Of a stretch of DNA of 64,000 nt, positions 51,619 through 61,989 are shown piece by piece. Within the stretch, counting starts at the first letter, position 1. Every line of letters begins with the position of its first letter. The translations under genes and the position numbers were made by a program. A model generated the notes under the pieces. That model was given only the letters and a program-made list of their open reading frames with translations. It did not search any database and was not told the origin of the DNA. This stretch comes from Monoplex corrugatus (taxonomy: Eukaryota; Mollusca; Gastropoda; Littorinimorpha; Ranellidae): assembly GCA_030674185.1 (NCBI GenBank), contig CM060307.1, positions 58,019,981 through 58,083,980 of the forward strand. Reading direction: 5' to 3'.

Positions 51619-51791
51619 TGGTCCTGGGGCTTTTCCCGGCTTCATCTTTTTCAGTTCCGCTTTAACTTCATCTTTCATTATGGGTGGTCCTTCAAAGTTC
51701 TTTTTTTTATAATGTGTTCGTTTCTCTCATCCTCAAAAAGGTCTTTAATGCACTCTCCCCATCTGTCTAATTATTTGTCTTTTTCCATGAT

Positions 51792-52033
51792 TATTACATT
51801 CTTGCTGTTGACGACTCCGAAGACAGAGCAATGCTTCTAGTCTTTAACGGAAGAGACTGACTGATTCTCAACTGACACTTATATACATGTTAACATGAAC
51901 AGCAATCAGATACACGTTCGGTTCACATTTACACGAATATCATACTTACACGAATATCATGTTTACACGAATATCTTGTCATTGGGTATGTAAGGCTGCA
52001 TTACAAATTACAGTCTCAATAGCAAACCTCACA
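51792..52033 (-). repeat. Gypsy-2 3' LTR
   Basis: About 242 bp; on the minus strand it begins TGTGAGG and ends near GTAATA. It contains three direct copies of TTACACGAATATCAT-like sequence (about 51929-51976). The ending is less canonical than the CA of Gypsy-1. Confidence 0.8.
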
Positions 52034-52088
52034 TCCCCCATTCTTGAGTTCAATGGACAATGACGGCTGCTGCAAATTAACTATCACT

Positions 52089-55000
52089 TTACAAGTCCAA
52101 GACTTTTGGTTTCTTCACTTCATGGCCATATCGGGTGTATATTGTCTTTGGCTTCTGGCAAGATTCTGCACTATCAGACGTAGACGGTACATCAACTGTT
52201 GTCAAGGGCTGTTCGGTTTGTGGAGGCGGCTCGAAAGTGTTGGGCTCTTCAGGCTCGGCAAAGTCTTTGGGTACAAGACTGTTCTCATGAGGGTGGTTGA
52301 TCGACGGCCTGCCTTGTAGTCGTCTTGGGAACAGATGTTGGCGGTTCCTTCTCTGTTTTCCAAATGGCGTAACGACTTCGTATGACCGATTTCCCAATGG
52401 TCTGACAATGGTGCCTGGAGTGTCCTGAGGTTTCACCCACACTGGCTGACCAACGGACACAGAAGGAGCATCTCTCACTCGATGAGCTCTGTCGAAGTTG
52501 TTCTTCATCTTCTCTTTCATCTTCATGTCTTTGGCCTTGAAATCATTTTGCTGTCTCAGGGTCAAATTTGCTTTCACTGTGGGGACTGTCGTTCTCATCT
52601 TCCTCCCCATCAGAAGTTCAGCTGGACTGCTTCCATTCTGTAGTGGTGTTGCACGGTACATCATTAGCGCGAGGTAATGGTCTTCTGCCTTCCTCAGCAA
52701 ATTTTTGATGGTTTGAACTCCACGTTCTGCTTCACCATTACATTGCGGGTAATACGGCCTGCTGGTGATGTGTTGGAATTTGTAGGCCTTGGCAAAGTCC
52801 TTGAATTGCTTGCTTGCATATTGGGGTCCATTGTCTGATACGACAACTTCGGGAATCCCATGTCTTGCGAACATGCTCTTCATGTGGCATATCAAATTGG
52901 TGGCAGTCGTGTTCTGTAGCATGGCCAACTCGATGTAGCGGGAGTAGCAGTCAGTGACAAGTAGGTAAGGGTGTTTGTTCAGTTCAAATATGTCAGTGCC
53001 TACTCTCTGCCATGGGTAATCTGGAGTTGGGGTAGGGATCAAAGGTTCTGGAAAGAGTTTGCGTTCTTGGGCGCAAATGGGGCATTTCTCCACAAAGGCT
53101 TCAATTTGTGTGGAGAGTCCAGGCCACCACACAGTGTCACGGGCGATCGCGCGCGTTTTTGTGATACCCCTTGGTGCCCTGTGTGAAGTTGTTCCAGCAT
53201 CTGTGGTCTCAGTTTCTCAGGTACAACAAGACGTGAGTTGTACAGAAGTAAATCTTCTTGCACGCTGAGGCGAAACGTACAGACCAGTACTGCTTCATAC
53301 GAGGGTCATCTGGACACGAACTTGGCCATCCTAACTGACAGTAGTTCTTCAGCTTCTTATACAGATCATTTATCTGCTGTTGCTGTTTGATATCGTCTAG
53401 ACTTCCTGTCGTTGCTGGAAAGTTCTGCATCAACATGTGAACATGTAGCTCGACTTCTTCTTCTAGACTCTTCCCCTCTTCTTCGGCGTTTTGTCTTGGA
53501 GCTCGGGAGAGAGCGTCAGCTGTGACGAGGTTTTTTCCCCTGGTGTAGATGATGTTGTAGTTGTACCTCATCAGTTTCATCCTGAATCGCTGGATTCTGG
53601 GTGAGAGCTCATCTAAGCTTTTGTCTTCAGTAGTGCTAGTAGTGGCTTGTGGTCTGTCTCGATAGTCAGTTCCTTTAAGCCTGTGATGTAGCTTGAAAAC
53701 TTTTCACACGCCCAGGTAACAGCGAGTGCCTCCTTCTCCACCTGTGCATACCGCTGCTTCGTTGGAGTCAAGGACCTGGATGCGTAGAATACTGGCTTGA
53801 AACTACCATCTTCTTGTTGCTGAGACAAAACAGTTCCCATACCGAAGAACGACGAATCAGCTGAAATTTTCGTCTTTTTGTTGGGACTGTAGTGAGCTAG
53901 GATAGGCGCTGAGGTTAGTTGCTGCTTGATTTTCTGAAATGCGACTTGCTGCGGCTTGTCCCAGATCCAATCAACACCTTCCTTCAGAAGATCTCGCAGA
54001 GCCTTGGTATCTTCAGCAAGGTTGCATCCTGCAAACTTCGCGACATGATTCACCATCCCGAGGAATCGTCGCAGCTCAGTGAGATTCGCTGGCTGGGGAA
54101 AGTTGGTGATGGCTCTAACTTTGTCTGGGTCAATGGCAATTCCATCTTTTGAGACAATGTGTCCTAGGAATTTGATACTTGTTTGTGGAGAACTGACATT
54201 TCTCAGCATTCAGTGTTACTCCAGCTTCCTGTAACTTGTTCAAGACCTGTCTCAGACGACTGTCATGCTCCTGCTGCGTCTTCCCATGGATCATTAGATC
54301 ATCAATGTCACAGATCACACCTACTTGACCTGCAAGTAGCCGTGTCATGTTTCTCTGGAAAACTTCAGGGCCTGAACTTATTCCAAACGGTAGTCGTTTG
54401 TAGCAGAATCTGCCAAACGGTGTTATGAAGGTCGTCAGGAGCTGACTGTCTTCATCTAATGGAATCTGGTAGAATCCACTGTTGCAATCAAGCTTCGTGA
54501 AAACTTGAGCTCCATCTAGCTGTGCTAAAAGTTCGTCACTTGAGGGCAATGGAAAGTTCTCTCTTCTGACTGACTCATGTAGTCTTGTGTAGTCCACACA
54601 AAGTCTTATTTTATCGTTGGGTTTTGGCACAACCACTATCGGCGCACACCATTCTGTGGGCTGCGTTACTGGTTGAATGACATCTTGCTTTTCCATATTC
54701 TCAAGTTCGACTTTGATCTTGGTATGGAGTGGAAGAGCAAGGCGTCTTGGGGTCGCGACTGCATACGGTTTCGCATCTGCCTTCAGACTGACCTTGTATG
54801 CGTTCTTCAGTTTCCCAAGTCCACCAAACAATCTAGGGAAAGTTTGACTATATTTGGTCTTGAGGTTTTGCGTGACCCGATTCACCTGTTGAACCAGCTG
54901 TAGAGATTCGATGGCTGGACGGCCTAGCAATGGTTCCTCTAGCCCCTTGATGACATAGACATCCTGGCTGCAGGACTTCCCATTGTGGCTGAACACTGTT

Positions 55001-55495
55001 GTGGATTTCCCTTGGACTGTGAGCTGAGCACGTCCTGGACCAAACAATTTCTTTGTCGTATTTTGGAGAGGTCGCTTGTTTGCAGGAATCAGTCTTTCGG
55101 GTATAGCTGTCACATCCACTTCCTCTTCCTCTTCTTCGGCAAGTACGTGAACATTTTTGCTCCTACACAGTGCTGCATAATGTCCCACCTTGCGACACTT
55201 TCTGCACTTTGCATTCTTGGCTGGGCACACGTTTTTCTTGTGGTTGCCTTTTCCACTCCTGGAACACTGCTGTGAGTTGTTCTGGTGGTCGTTCTGGCTG
55301 TTCTTACAATGCTGCTGTCTTCCACCCCCATGCTGCTGTCCTACAGTCTTGTTCTGTCCGCCACACTGACTCAGCTGTGTACGTCTCAGTACGTTGACGG
55401 CTAGCTCTTGGCTGGAATTTGACATGCATTGGGTCTGATTTGGACGTCTCGTGAGCACGGCAGATCTGAGTGGCCTTATCCAAGGTTAAGTTCTT
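52089..55495 (-). pseudogene. Gypsy-2 gag end and pol (protease remnant, RT, RNase H, integrase)
   Basis: From 55495 the Gag tail continues with one CCHC knuckle (CRKCRKVGHYAALC). The protease part lacks its catalytic Asp-Thr-Gly segment: acidic E residues lead straight into D-V-T-A-I-P. RT shows PTEWCAPIVVVPKP, RLCVDYTRLHESVR, TPFGRFCYKRLPFG and the palm box CDIDDLMIHG. A frameshift near 54180 precedes the thumb (FLGHIVSKDGIAIDPDKV) and RNase H (SADSSFFGMGTVLS, TDHKPL). The integrase core at 53132-52089 has all three acidic residues (GTDIF, SDNGPQY, NGEAERG) and the C-terminal GNRSYEVVTPFGKQRRN module. The CxxC of its zinc domain is CPIC. Several stops and shifts (about 53600, 53240) make it inactive. 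Confidence 0.9.
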
Positions 55496-55554
55496 CTAAT
55501 AATATAATAATAATATATTTTATTTATATAGCGCAAAATCTTGACAAAATCAAA

Positions 55555-55818
55555 TCTAAGCGCTGAGCGTATACATGCATACATACCTACATACATATGA
55601 GCGTATACATGCATACATACATGCTTACATACTTACATACATAAATCTAAGCTGAGCGTATACATGCATACATACATAAATCTAAGCGTATACATACATA
55701 CATACATACGTACGCACATGCATACATAATAATTACAACATTTATACAGCGCAAATCTCGACAAAATCAAATCTAAGCGCCGAAAAGACACACACGCACA
55801 CACGCACGCACGCACACA

Positions 55819-55896
<78 letters not shown>

Positions 55897-55900
55897 CATG
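55555..55900. repeat. ATAC/CATA tetranucleotide and CA microsatellites in LINE copy B 3' UTR
   Basis: CATACATAC stretches (55570-55735) and CA repeats (55788-55893). Val/Cys-rich frames across it are not genes. Confidence 0.95.
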
Positions 55901-56057
55901 GCCACAGATGGGGAGAAAAGAATAAAAGCAATAAAAGCAAGAATAAAACCAATGGAAAACCACAGAGAGCACATCATATACAATTATATATTAAAACAAA
56001 GTGATTCCCCTCCGAGCGGAGACAGGCTGCAGAGGGGGGTTGAGTGAGGTTAGGATT

Positions 56058-58853
56058 TTATGCAGAGGAGAAAAGGTGAGTTTTGAGAGCGGACTTGAAG
56101 GAGGCAAAAGTAGGTTGCTGACGGACTGAGAGAGGAAGTTTGTTCCAGGAGAGTGGACCAGAAACAGAGAAGGCTCGTGGACCATAGGTATTGAGCTTAG
56201 TGCGTGGAAAGCGAAAAGTCAGAGGATCGGAGGCAGAGCGGAGGGTACGTGAGGGAACATAGATCTCAAGTAGGCTTGACAGGTAATCGGGGGCTGCGTT
56301 ATTGAGGCTTTTGTAGCACATGGTGTCTAGTTTGTACTGTATGCGCTTTGATACAGGGAGCCAGTGAAGTTGTGCCAGGAGAGGAGATATGTGGTCAGCT
56401 TTTTTCTTTTTGAGTACAAGGCGTACAGCATTGTTTTGAATGCGCTGTAGGATGTGAATGGTGGAGGCAGGAAGACCAGACAGGAGTGAATTGCAATAGT
56501 CAATGCGAGACATTATGAAGGAGAGAACGAGTTTTGCAGTTGTTTCGACAGAGAGATACTTCCTGATCAGGCTTATACGATGGAGATGATAGTAGCAAGA
56601 TCTGGCAGTTTGAGAAACAAAGTTGTTCATGGACAGGGTAGAGTCAATGCAGACACCAAGGTTTTTAGCTGAATCAGAAATTGGGACTGATGTGTTACAT
56701 AATGGGAGAGAAAGAGGAGGCAGCTGGGAAAGTTTCTGACGGGTGCCAATGAGGATAGCTTCTGTCTTGTCGTCATTAAGCTGAAGTCTATTGTGTGTCA
56801 TCCAGTTCTTAATGTCCGAGTAACACTCAGTGGTGCGAGTCAACAGGCGCTGTATATTATCAGGTGAGTCACTATCTTGAAGTTGGGTGTCATCAGCATA
56901 GAAGTGGTGTTTTATAGAGTGGGAGTTGATGATGGTGGACAGGGGGGAGGTATAAAGAGTGAAAAGAACAGGGCCAAGGACAGATCCTTGTGGAACACCA
57001 CAGGTCAGGTATGCAGGTTGAGAGTAAGTGCCATTGATGAGAACAGTTTGTTTTCTGTTTGATAAATACGAAGTGAAAAAGGAGAGAGCAATGTCAGAGA
57101 TGCCAAAAGTATGATGAAGTCTAGAAAGGAGAATACCATGGTCAATGGTATCGAAGGCTGCAGACAGATCAAGGAGTGTGAGGAGAGAGACTTTGCCAGT
57201 ATCAGTTGCAAGGAGGAGATTGTTGAGAATGTGTAGTAGGGCAGTTTCAGTGCTATGGCACTGGCGGTAGGCTGACTGGAAAGGATTGAGGAGATTGTTG
57301 GCAGACAGGTGAGAGTTCAGCTGGTTGAGGACGACCTTTTCAAGGAGTTTTGACAAGAAAGAGAGATTAGAGATAGGCCTGTAATTTTTCAGTTCATTTG
57401 GGTCTAAATTGTGTTTCTTGAGGAGAGGGTGAACAATAGCAGACTTGAAAGAATCTGGGACAGTTCCAGTTTGAAAAGAAGTGTTGATGATGTCAGTGAT
57501 GAATGGGAGGAGAGTAGGGAGACAATCGGAGTAGAGAGAACCTGGAAGAGGATCCAGTTCGCAGGTTTTGAACGACATGGATCTGATTGTGTTGAAAATT
57601 TCTTCTTGTGAGACTGGGGTAAAAGTAGTGAGAGGTGTGCCAGAGAAGGAAGGGTCAGGTGTGCATGGTTGACAGGGTGTCCTGTCAAGCCTGTCACGAA
57701 GAGTTTGTATTTTGGTGGTGAAATACTTAGAGAATACAGATGGGAGTTCTTCATTTGTATGTTTTGTTGGGAGAGGTAAGTCTTTTCGTGTGCCAAGGAG
57801 ATGATTCATGGTTGTAAAGAGTTCTTTTGAAGAAGAGGCATTCAGGATTTTGGTTTGGAAATAGCTTATTTTTGCAGATGCAATGAGGGTGGATACTTTT
57901 GTTTTAGAGGCTTGGAAAAGTTGCCTGTGTACAGTGAGTTTGGATTTGCGCCAGCGGCGCTCTGCTCTGCGGCGGGCACGTTTTGCACAGGCTATCTCAT
58001 GAGTGAGCCAGGGGGTAGGGGGGCGGTCAGGTAAAAGACGGGTTGTGGCTGGAGCATGAGTGTCCAGAAGATGGTGGAGAGTAGTATAGAATTCATCGGC
58101 AAGGTTATGTGACTTTTCAGAAAGGAGACGGGAGGCATCAGATGAAAATGTGGAGAGGTCGATAGATTTGAGATTGCGTCGAGTCACTGTGCGCGTGGTA
58201 CGGGAAGGAGGAGAAATGTCAAGAGAACAGAGAATTGCAGAGTGGTCAGATGGAAGGGCTGAAGTTAGACGGGTAGAAAGAACTAAGCAGTTGTTAGTAG
58301 CTGAATTGTGGTGATCACGAGAAATGATCCAGTCAAGAATGTGACCTTTTTGATGGGTTGGTTCAGAAATGTGTTGAGTCATATTGTGATTGGACAGAGA
58401 GTTGATGATATGTCTTGTGTCATAACGGTGAGTGTTGTCATAGTGGACATTGATGTCACCTAGAATGATGAGATTTCCAGGTAAGAGGCAGTAGTGGTCA
58501 AGCAGTTGGTCAAAGTCAGAGAGAAACGTGGATGTGGTGAGTTTGTTGGCAGAGCTAGGTGGAGGTCGATAGACACAGGAGAAGGTGATGGGGTGAGGGG
58601 TGGATTGGAAGGATACTTCAACGTGCTCGAAAGAAGGATGGGAGAAAGGCAGAGACTGCGAGAAAGATAGGCGGGAATGGAGTGAGTCGTTGTAGAGGAT
58701 GGCGATACCGCCACCTCGAGATGAGCGATGGAAAGAAGCAAGCCTGTAACCACTCGGAGTGAGACTCGCATGTATAGGTTCATGACCAAGGGGGTTAAGC
58801 CATGTTTCGGTGATAAAAGCAATGTCAACATGCTCATCTGCGATAAAGTCAGC
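56058..58853 (-). CDS. LINE copy B ORF2: AP endonuclease plus reverse transcriptase, uninterrupted
   Basis: 931 codons without a stop or frameshift. The endonuclease part has IAFITETWLNP, CVYRPPPSS, ILGDINVHYDN and PSDHSAI, but its first about 30 residues are missing. RT has NYRPISNL, FQSAYRQCHSTETALL, LDLSAAFDTIDHGILL, CGVPQGSVLGPVLF and HHFYADDTQL, followed by the thumb and a C-terminal domain ending L-F-S-S-A. No start codon of its own is present: the open frame enters from the Gypsy-2 gag. The uninterrupted frame indicates a recent insertion; the missing 5' end means it is not autonomous. Confidence 0.85.
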   Translation of the reverse strand, partial: ADFIADEHVDIAFITETWLNPLGHEPIHASLTPSGYRLASFHRSSRGGGIAILYNDSLHSRLSFSQSLPFSHPSFEHVEVSFQSTPHPITFSCVYRPPPSSANKLTTSTFLSDFDQLLDHYCLLPGNLIILGDINVHYDNTHRYDTRHIINSLSNHNMTQHISEPTHQKGHILDWIISRDHHNSATNNCLVLSTRLTSALPSDHSAILCSLDISPPSRTTRTVTRRNLKSIDLSTFSSDASRLLSEKSHNLADEFYTTLHHLLDTHAPATTRLLPDRPPTPWLTHEIACAKRARRRAERRWRKSKLTVHRQLFQASKTKVSTLIASAKISYFQTKILNASSSKELFTTMNHLLGTRKDLPLPTKHTNEELPSVFSKYFTTKIQTLRDRLDRTPCQPCTPDPSFSGTPLTTFTPVSQEEIFNTIRSMSFKTCELDPLPGSLYSDCLPTLLPFITDIINTSFQTGTVPDSFKSAIVHPLLKKHNLDPNELKNYRPISNLSFLSKLLEKVVLNQLNSHLSANNLLNPFQSAYRQCHSTETALLHILNNLLLATDTGKVSLLTLLDLSAAFDTIDHGILLSRLHHTFGISDIALSFFTSYLSNRKQTVLINGTYSQPAYLTCGVPQGSVLGPVLFTLYTSPLSTIINSHSIKHHFYADDTQLQDSDSPDNIQRLLTRTTECYSDIKNWMTHNRLQLNDDKTEAILIGTRQKLSQLPPLSLPLCNTSVPISDSAKNLGVCIDSTLSMNNFVSQTARSCYYHLHRISLIRKYLSVETTAKLVLSFIMSRIDYCNSLLSGLPASTIHILQRIQNNAVRLVLKKKKADHISPLLAQLHWLPVSKRIQYKLDTMCYKSLNNAAPDYLSSLLEIYVPSRTLRSASDPLTFRFPRTKLNTYGPRAFSVSGPLSWNKLPLSVRQQPTFASFKSALKTHLFSSA

Positions 58854-59345
58854 AAGTTTCAGAAGTTTCCCTCTGACCGTTTTGTCGCAGATGCCAATCA
58901 CTATTCGATCACGGATCATGCGATCTGGCTCCTTGAAGTTGCACTGCTTAGCTAACTTCCTCAATGTTGCAATGTATGCGTCGATGGTCTCCTCGGGTTC
59001 CTGGTTTCTCATGTGGAACTTGTAAGACTCAAAGACCTCGTTGGTTGTTCCCACACAGAATATTTCAAACTTCTGCATGACGGTGTCAATGTCGTTCTGA
59101 TCTTCTTCTTCTGTAAAGTGTAGCCCATCGTACACCTCTTGTGCGTCTTCACCGATCACGGCAAGGAATACAGCACATTGGTATGCTTTTGACTCCTTGT
59201 CTGGTCTACTGGCAACAGAATAGTTCCTCCACTGCCGTGAGAACTTTTTCCAATTCTGCTCTAGTTGACAGGACAAATCCAACTTCGATGGTACTGGAAT
59301 GTTGGCAGTGAAATGTCTCTGCGTTCCTGTTCCAGAATCATTCAT
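58854..59345 (-). pseudogene. Gypsy-2 gag, N-terminal part
   Basis: 164 codons from ATG 59345 encode the matrix and capsid-like part of a Ty3/Gypsy Gag (KLDLSCQLEQNWKKF, CVGTTNEVFESYKF, RDRIVIGICDKTVRGKLL). At about 58853 the frame runs without a stop into the LINE copy B protein. The remainder of Gag reappears at 55495, so the split is due to the LINE. Confidence 0.88.
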
Positions 59346-59385
59346 GACTGCAGAGCGTCTCTGATAGATCGGATCTTCCAGTGAT

Positions 59386-59405
59386 GAATCCCACTTCTGA
59401 CACCA
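59386..59405 (-). other. Gypsy-2 primer-binding site, tRNA-Leu
   Basis: The plus strand reads GAATCCCACTTCTGACACCA, the 3' end of tRNA-Leu(CAG) including CCA, for 20 bases. On the element strand its complement follows the LTR directly. Confidence 0.85.
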
Positions 59406-59495
59406 TATTACATTCTTGCTGTTGACGACTCCGAAGACAGAGCAATGCTTCTAGTCTTTAATGGAAGAGACTGACTGATTCTCAACTGACACTTA
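59406..59495 (-). repeat. Gypsy-2 5' LTR, inner 90 bp (cut by Gypsy-3)
   Basis: Matches the left LTR from TATTACATTC to GACACTTAT with one clear difference (TTTAATGG against TTTAACGG). Gypsy-3 begins immediately afterwards. Confidence 0.88.
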
Positions 59496-60782
59496 TGTAG
59501 CCGTGCACACCCAACGGCGTGTAGCAGACGTGTTTTCTTCTCAAACGATTTTGAGTACAGTTAACTCCCTTGGTTCAGCGATTCTCAAAAATATTAGGAA
59601 ATTCTATTATTTAAACCCTTAAAAGTTAAGAAATGAATAACTTGTGCACTCTAATTCAGCAGAAGAGTATGTATTTCTTGTAGGAAATGTCCTCGAGGCG
59701 AAGTTTCCCCTCGTTTGCCTGAAATCAATAATTTTGTTGTCCGATCGTTCGGTACTATTCAAATTTCCTACCAGTGAGCCGTGATGATGATCGGAAATTT
59801 GTATAATAATGAAATAAATTGTGGAAATTTTAAGATCGCGATTAGAATGTTGGTATTCTAATCTTTCATTTGGACCACATCACACCTTTAATCATTAGAT
59901 ATTAAGCTTGCATTAAAGAAAGTTCAGGCCAAGTCAAAGTGTAACAAACCGCCAAATGACCGCCATCTTGCCGGGATGTAGAATCGAATTCTTAATATTT
60001 AAAATCTGACTTAGAATACATAATTACATTTACCTTTTTGCTCCTTTTATAAACAGAAATGATATTGCAATGAAATATTGCTAAGCAGTAAAGTATTAGA
60101 AGAGATCTTGGCATTCCGTATTGTGGTCGAACTATGCGTGTCCAAATTAGGATCATTTGTGTTTTCTATTGCCTGTTCACCGATCTATTTCTGCACTGAG
60201 AGATTGATTTACCTATTCAAAGTATGTCCACATAAACTTATCGATCATCGTGTATTCACTCATTCGTTTGATATTTTTCATAGACTAATATTGATTGATT
60301 AAATACGTAAAAATACGGCTAAAATCCCTTTCAGCAGAGTGTAAACATTGACTTAAATCACTTATAGTTTCGATCTGTGTGAATGTTGTGCAAAATGATG
60401 TAGAATACAACAATCTGTATGCTGTGTAGAATTTTCTGATATATGATATGTTGGTATTTGTTATGTGGACCGCAAGATAAGCACCGCTAAGCTTGCTCGA
60501 AGAAACACAAATCTGGCCCCTAAGGGTTTCCAGAGAGTCGTTTTGCCTGCGGGCTCGCGGTGCGGTCAATGCGGTTCACATACGGAGTATATAAGCGGAT
60601 GAGTGCGAGTGCCATGTATGCCTTTCTCCTCTGGTCTGGTCTTGAACGTTTGGGTCAGAATAAAGAGAGAAACACCATCTCTGTCTTCCCTGGGTCTTCT
60701 TCGTCAGGCTGCATTACCATCTGCGCTCTTCTGCTCTTCTGCCTCCTGTCTTCACCTTCACCCTTACCACCACACCATCACA
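59496..60782 (+). repeat. Gypsy-3 5' LTR (1287 bp)
   Basis: Starts TGTAGCC and ends TCACA. A TATA box (TATATAAG, 60588-60595) lies in a CpG-rich stretch, and a poly(A) signal AATAAA at 60659-60664. The order fits U3, R and U5. The long open frames inside it show no known domain. Confidence 0.9.
60588..60595 (+). promoter_or_regulatory. TATA box of the Gypsy-3 LTR
   Basis: TATATAAG about 65 bp upstream of the AATAAA; transcription would begin near 60620. Confidence 0.7.
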
Positions 60783-60784
60783 AT

Positions 60785-60800
60785 TGGCGCTGCGAGCAGG
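60785..60800 (+). other. Gypsy-3 primer-binding site (tRNA-Ser-like)
   Basis: TGGCGCTGCGAGCAGG starts 2 nt after the LTR. It complements a tRNA 3' end CCTGCTCGCAGCG plus CCA, similar to known eukaryotic tRNA-Ser ends with one difference. The exact isoacceptor in this species is not known to me. Confidence 0.65.
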
Positions 60801-60893
60801 ATGGAACTGCGACCATCCAGAAAGAGAAGAGGAGACCAGCCTGTCAGGAAGATCCACAGCAGCACTAGTAACCAAAATAAGAAATAGAGCAAG

Positions 60894-61856
60894 ATGTCTG
60901 ATGAGGAGAGACCCAACCGTGACCAGACCCTGCACACCCTCCGACCCCACAAGCTCCCCAAGTTCTCTGGAGAAGAGGATGCTGAAAGCTTCATTCGTGA
61001 AGCAAAACTTCTGCTCACGCTACAACCCATGGCCGACCACGTTGCAGCTGGCTGGCTTCTGAACGCCCTAGAAGGCCGGGCACGCCAACAAGTCCTGTCC
61101 CTAGAGGCTGAAGAGGTTAACACACCAAGGAAGATCTTCACCGTCATCGAACAGCACTGGGGAGATCAGAGGGACTCCATCACGCTCGTCGGGGCCTTCT
61201 TCAAGCGGCAATAAGGCCTCACCGAAACAGTGGGAGAGTATGCTGCAGCCATACGACTCCTGTTCTCGAAGATGAACACGGCCACTACCAACGGACTGCC
61301 AGACGCTGTACTACGGGACACCTTTGTTAATGGGCTGCATCCTGCCTCTCTTAGAAGAGACATGAAACGCTACGTCAGGGAAAAAGCTGACTCCACTTTC
61401 ATGGACGCCACCATAGAGGCACAACGGTGGATGAGGGAGGACAGCAGCCTGGACGCCACAGCCCAACAGACTACTGCCACAGACGCTAGCACCCTCCATC
61501 GCTTTGAAGAATGCATCAACGTCCTCACTTTGGAGATAGCTGCCCTAAAACAGCAATTTAAAGAACAACAATATGCCACTGTGTCCGCCATCCACACGAC
61601 ACACAGGTGTGATCCAGAGCCCCTATGTAAGAAACCAACCCAAGCAAGAAACCGTCGGCTGACCAAGAGGCAGCGCAAAATCATCTGTTGGTGGTGCCAA
61701 CGCCAGGGCCACAGGAAAAGAGAATGCAGAGCAAGACAACGGTACCAACAGAGCTTCACAAGACACCAGCTTCACCAGAAGGTCAACACTAAGCAGCAGC
61801 AGCAGAACACCCAGCATGCGTTCTGTCGGCAAGTTGCTGTCTCCATCAACAGCTAG
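60894..61856 (+). pseudogene. Gypsy-3 gag with one in-frame stop
   Basis: ATG 60894 starts MSDEERPNRDQTLHTLRPHK; capsid-like helices follow (EEDAESFIREAKLLLTLQPM). A single TAA at 61212-61214 interrupts the frame, which continues in phase as EYAAAIRLLFSKMN. The C-terminal nucleocapsid part has a CCHC knuckle, CWWCQRQGHRKREC, in a basic context. About 320 codons in all, a normal length for a Ty3/Gypsy Gag. Gag forms the particle that packages the RNA. Confidence 0.85.
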
Positions 61857-61989
61857 ACAACAGAGGGCAGGAACAGAAGACGATGCCCTACGGTCCCCAA
61901 GAAACTCCATGCTAAAACCAAACATGGCCCATCCTATGATCCAAAATCTTTGCCAGAACTTCAAATCCAGAAGCAAGACCCTGTCCGGA

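Larger units (their letters stand above)
48442..51791 (-). mobile_element. RTE-clade LINE, interrupted by LINE copy A and truncated by Gypsy-2
   Basis: The 3' end is a bare ATT trinucleotide tail (48442-48480) immediately after the stop codon, as is usual for RTE elements. Coding parts: 48480-49277 (with the catalytic R-Y-A-D-D and the C-terminal EGKRAPGRPRKKMLDGL), 49308-49920 (FVDYTKAFDRVRHDEL, RRVRQGCV), then after the inserted LINE 51619-51791 (VKAELKKMKPGKAPGPD). The 5' part, with the endonuclease, would lie beyond Gypsy-2 and Gypsy-3, outside this window. Confidence 0.85.
55496..58853 (-). mobile_element. L2/CR1-group LINE, copy B (5'-truncated) inside Gypsy-2 gag
   Basis: Same family as copy A. 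The tail lies at the left, where the ATAGCGCAAAATCTTGAC motif appears twice (55528-55560 and about 55748-55780), separated by ATAC tetranucleotides, followed by a CA tract (55788-55893). Its ORF runs to the junction with gag, showing loss of the endonuclease N-terminus by 5' truncation. The target duplication cannot be assigned with confidence. Confidence 0.9.
51792..59495 (-). mobile_element. Gypsy-2: LTR retrotransposon (Ty3/Gypsy) interrupted by LINE copy B and Gypsy-3
   Basis: 3' LTR at 51792-52033 and truncated 5' LTR at 59406-59495. The primer-binding site is 59386-59405, gag lies at 59345-58854 and continues at 55495, and pol runs to 52089. The purine-rich tract AATGGGGGA sits beside 52034. 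LTR core and PBS type are shared with Gypsy-1, so the two are relatives. The element is inserted in the RTE LINE and carries a 3.4-kb LINE in its gag gene. Confidence 0.92.

Noticed and set aside
56058..59345. A single 1095-residue host protein
   Set aside because: Residues 1-164 are Ty3/Gypsy Gag and the rest is a LINE enzyme. The missing Gag half continues at 55495, so it is an insertion and not a gene.
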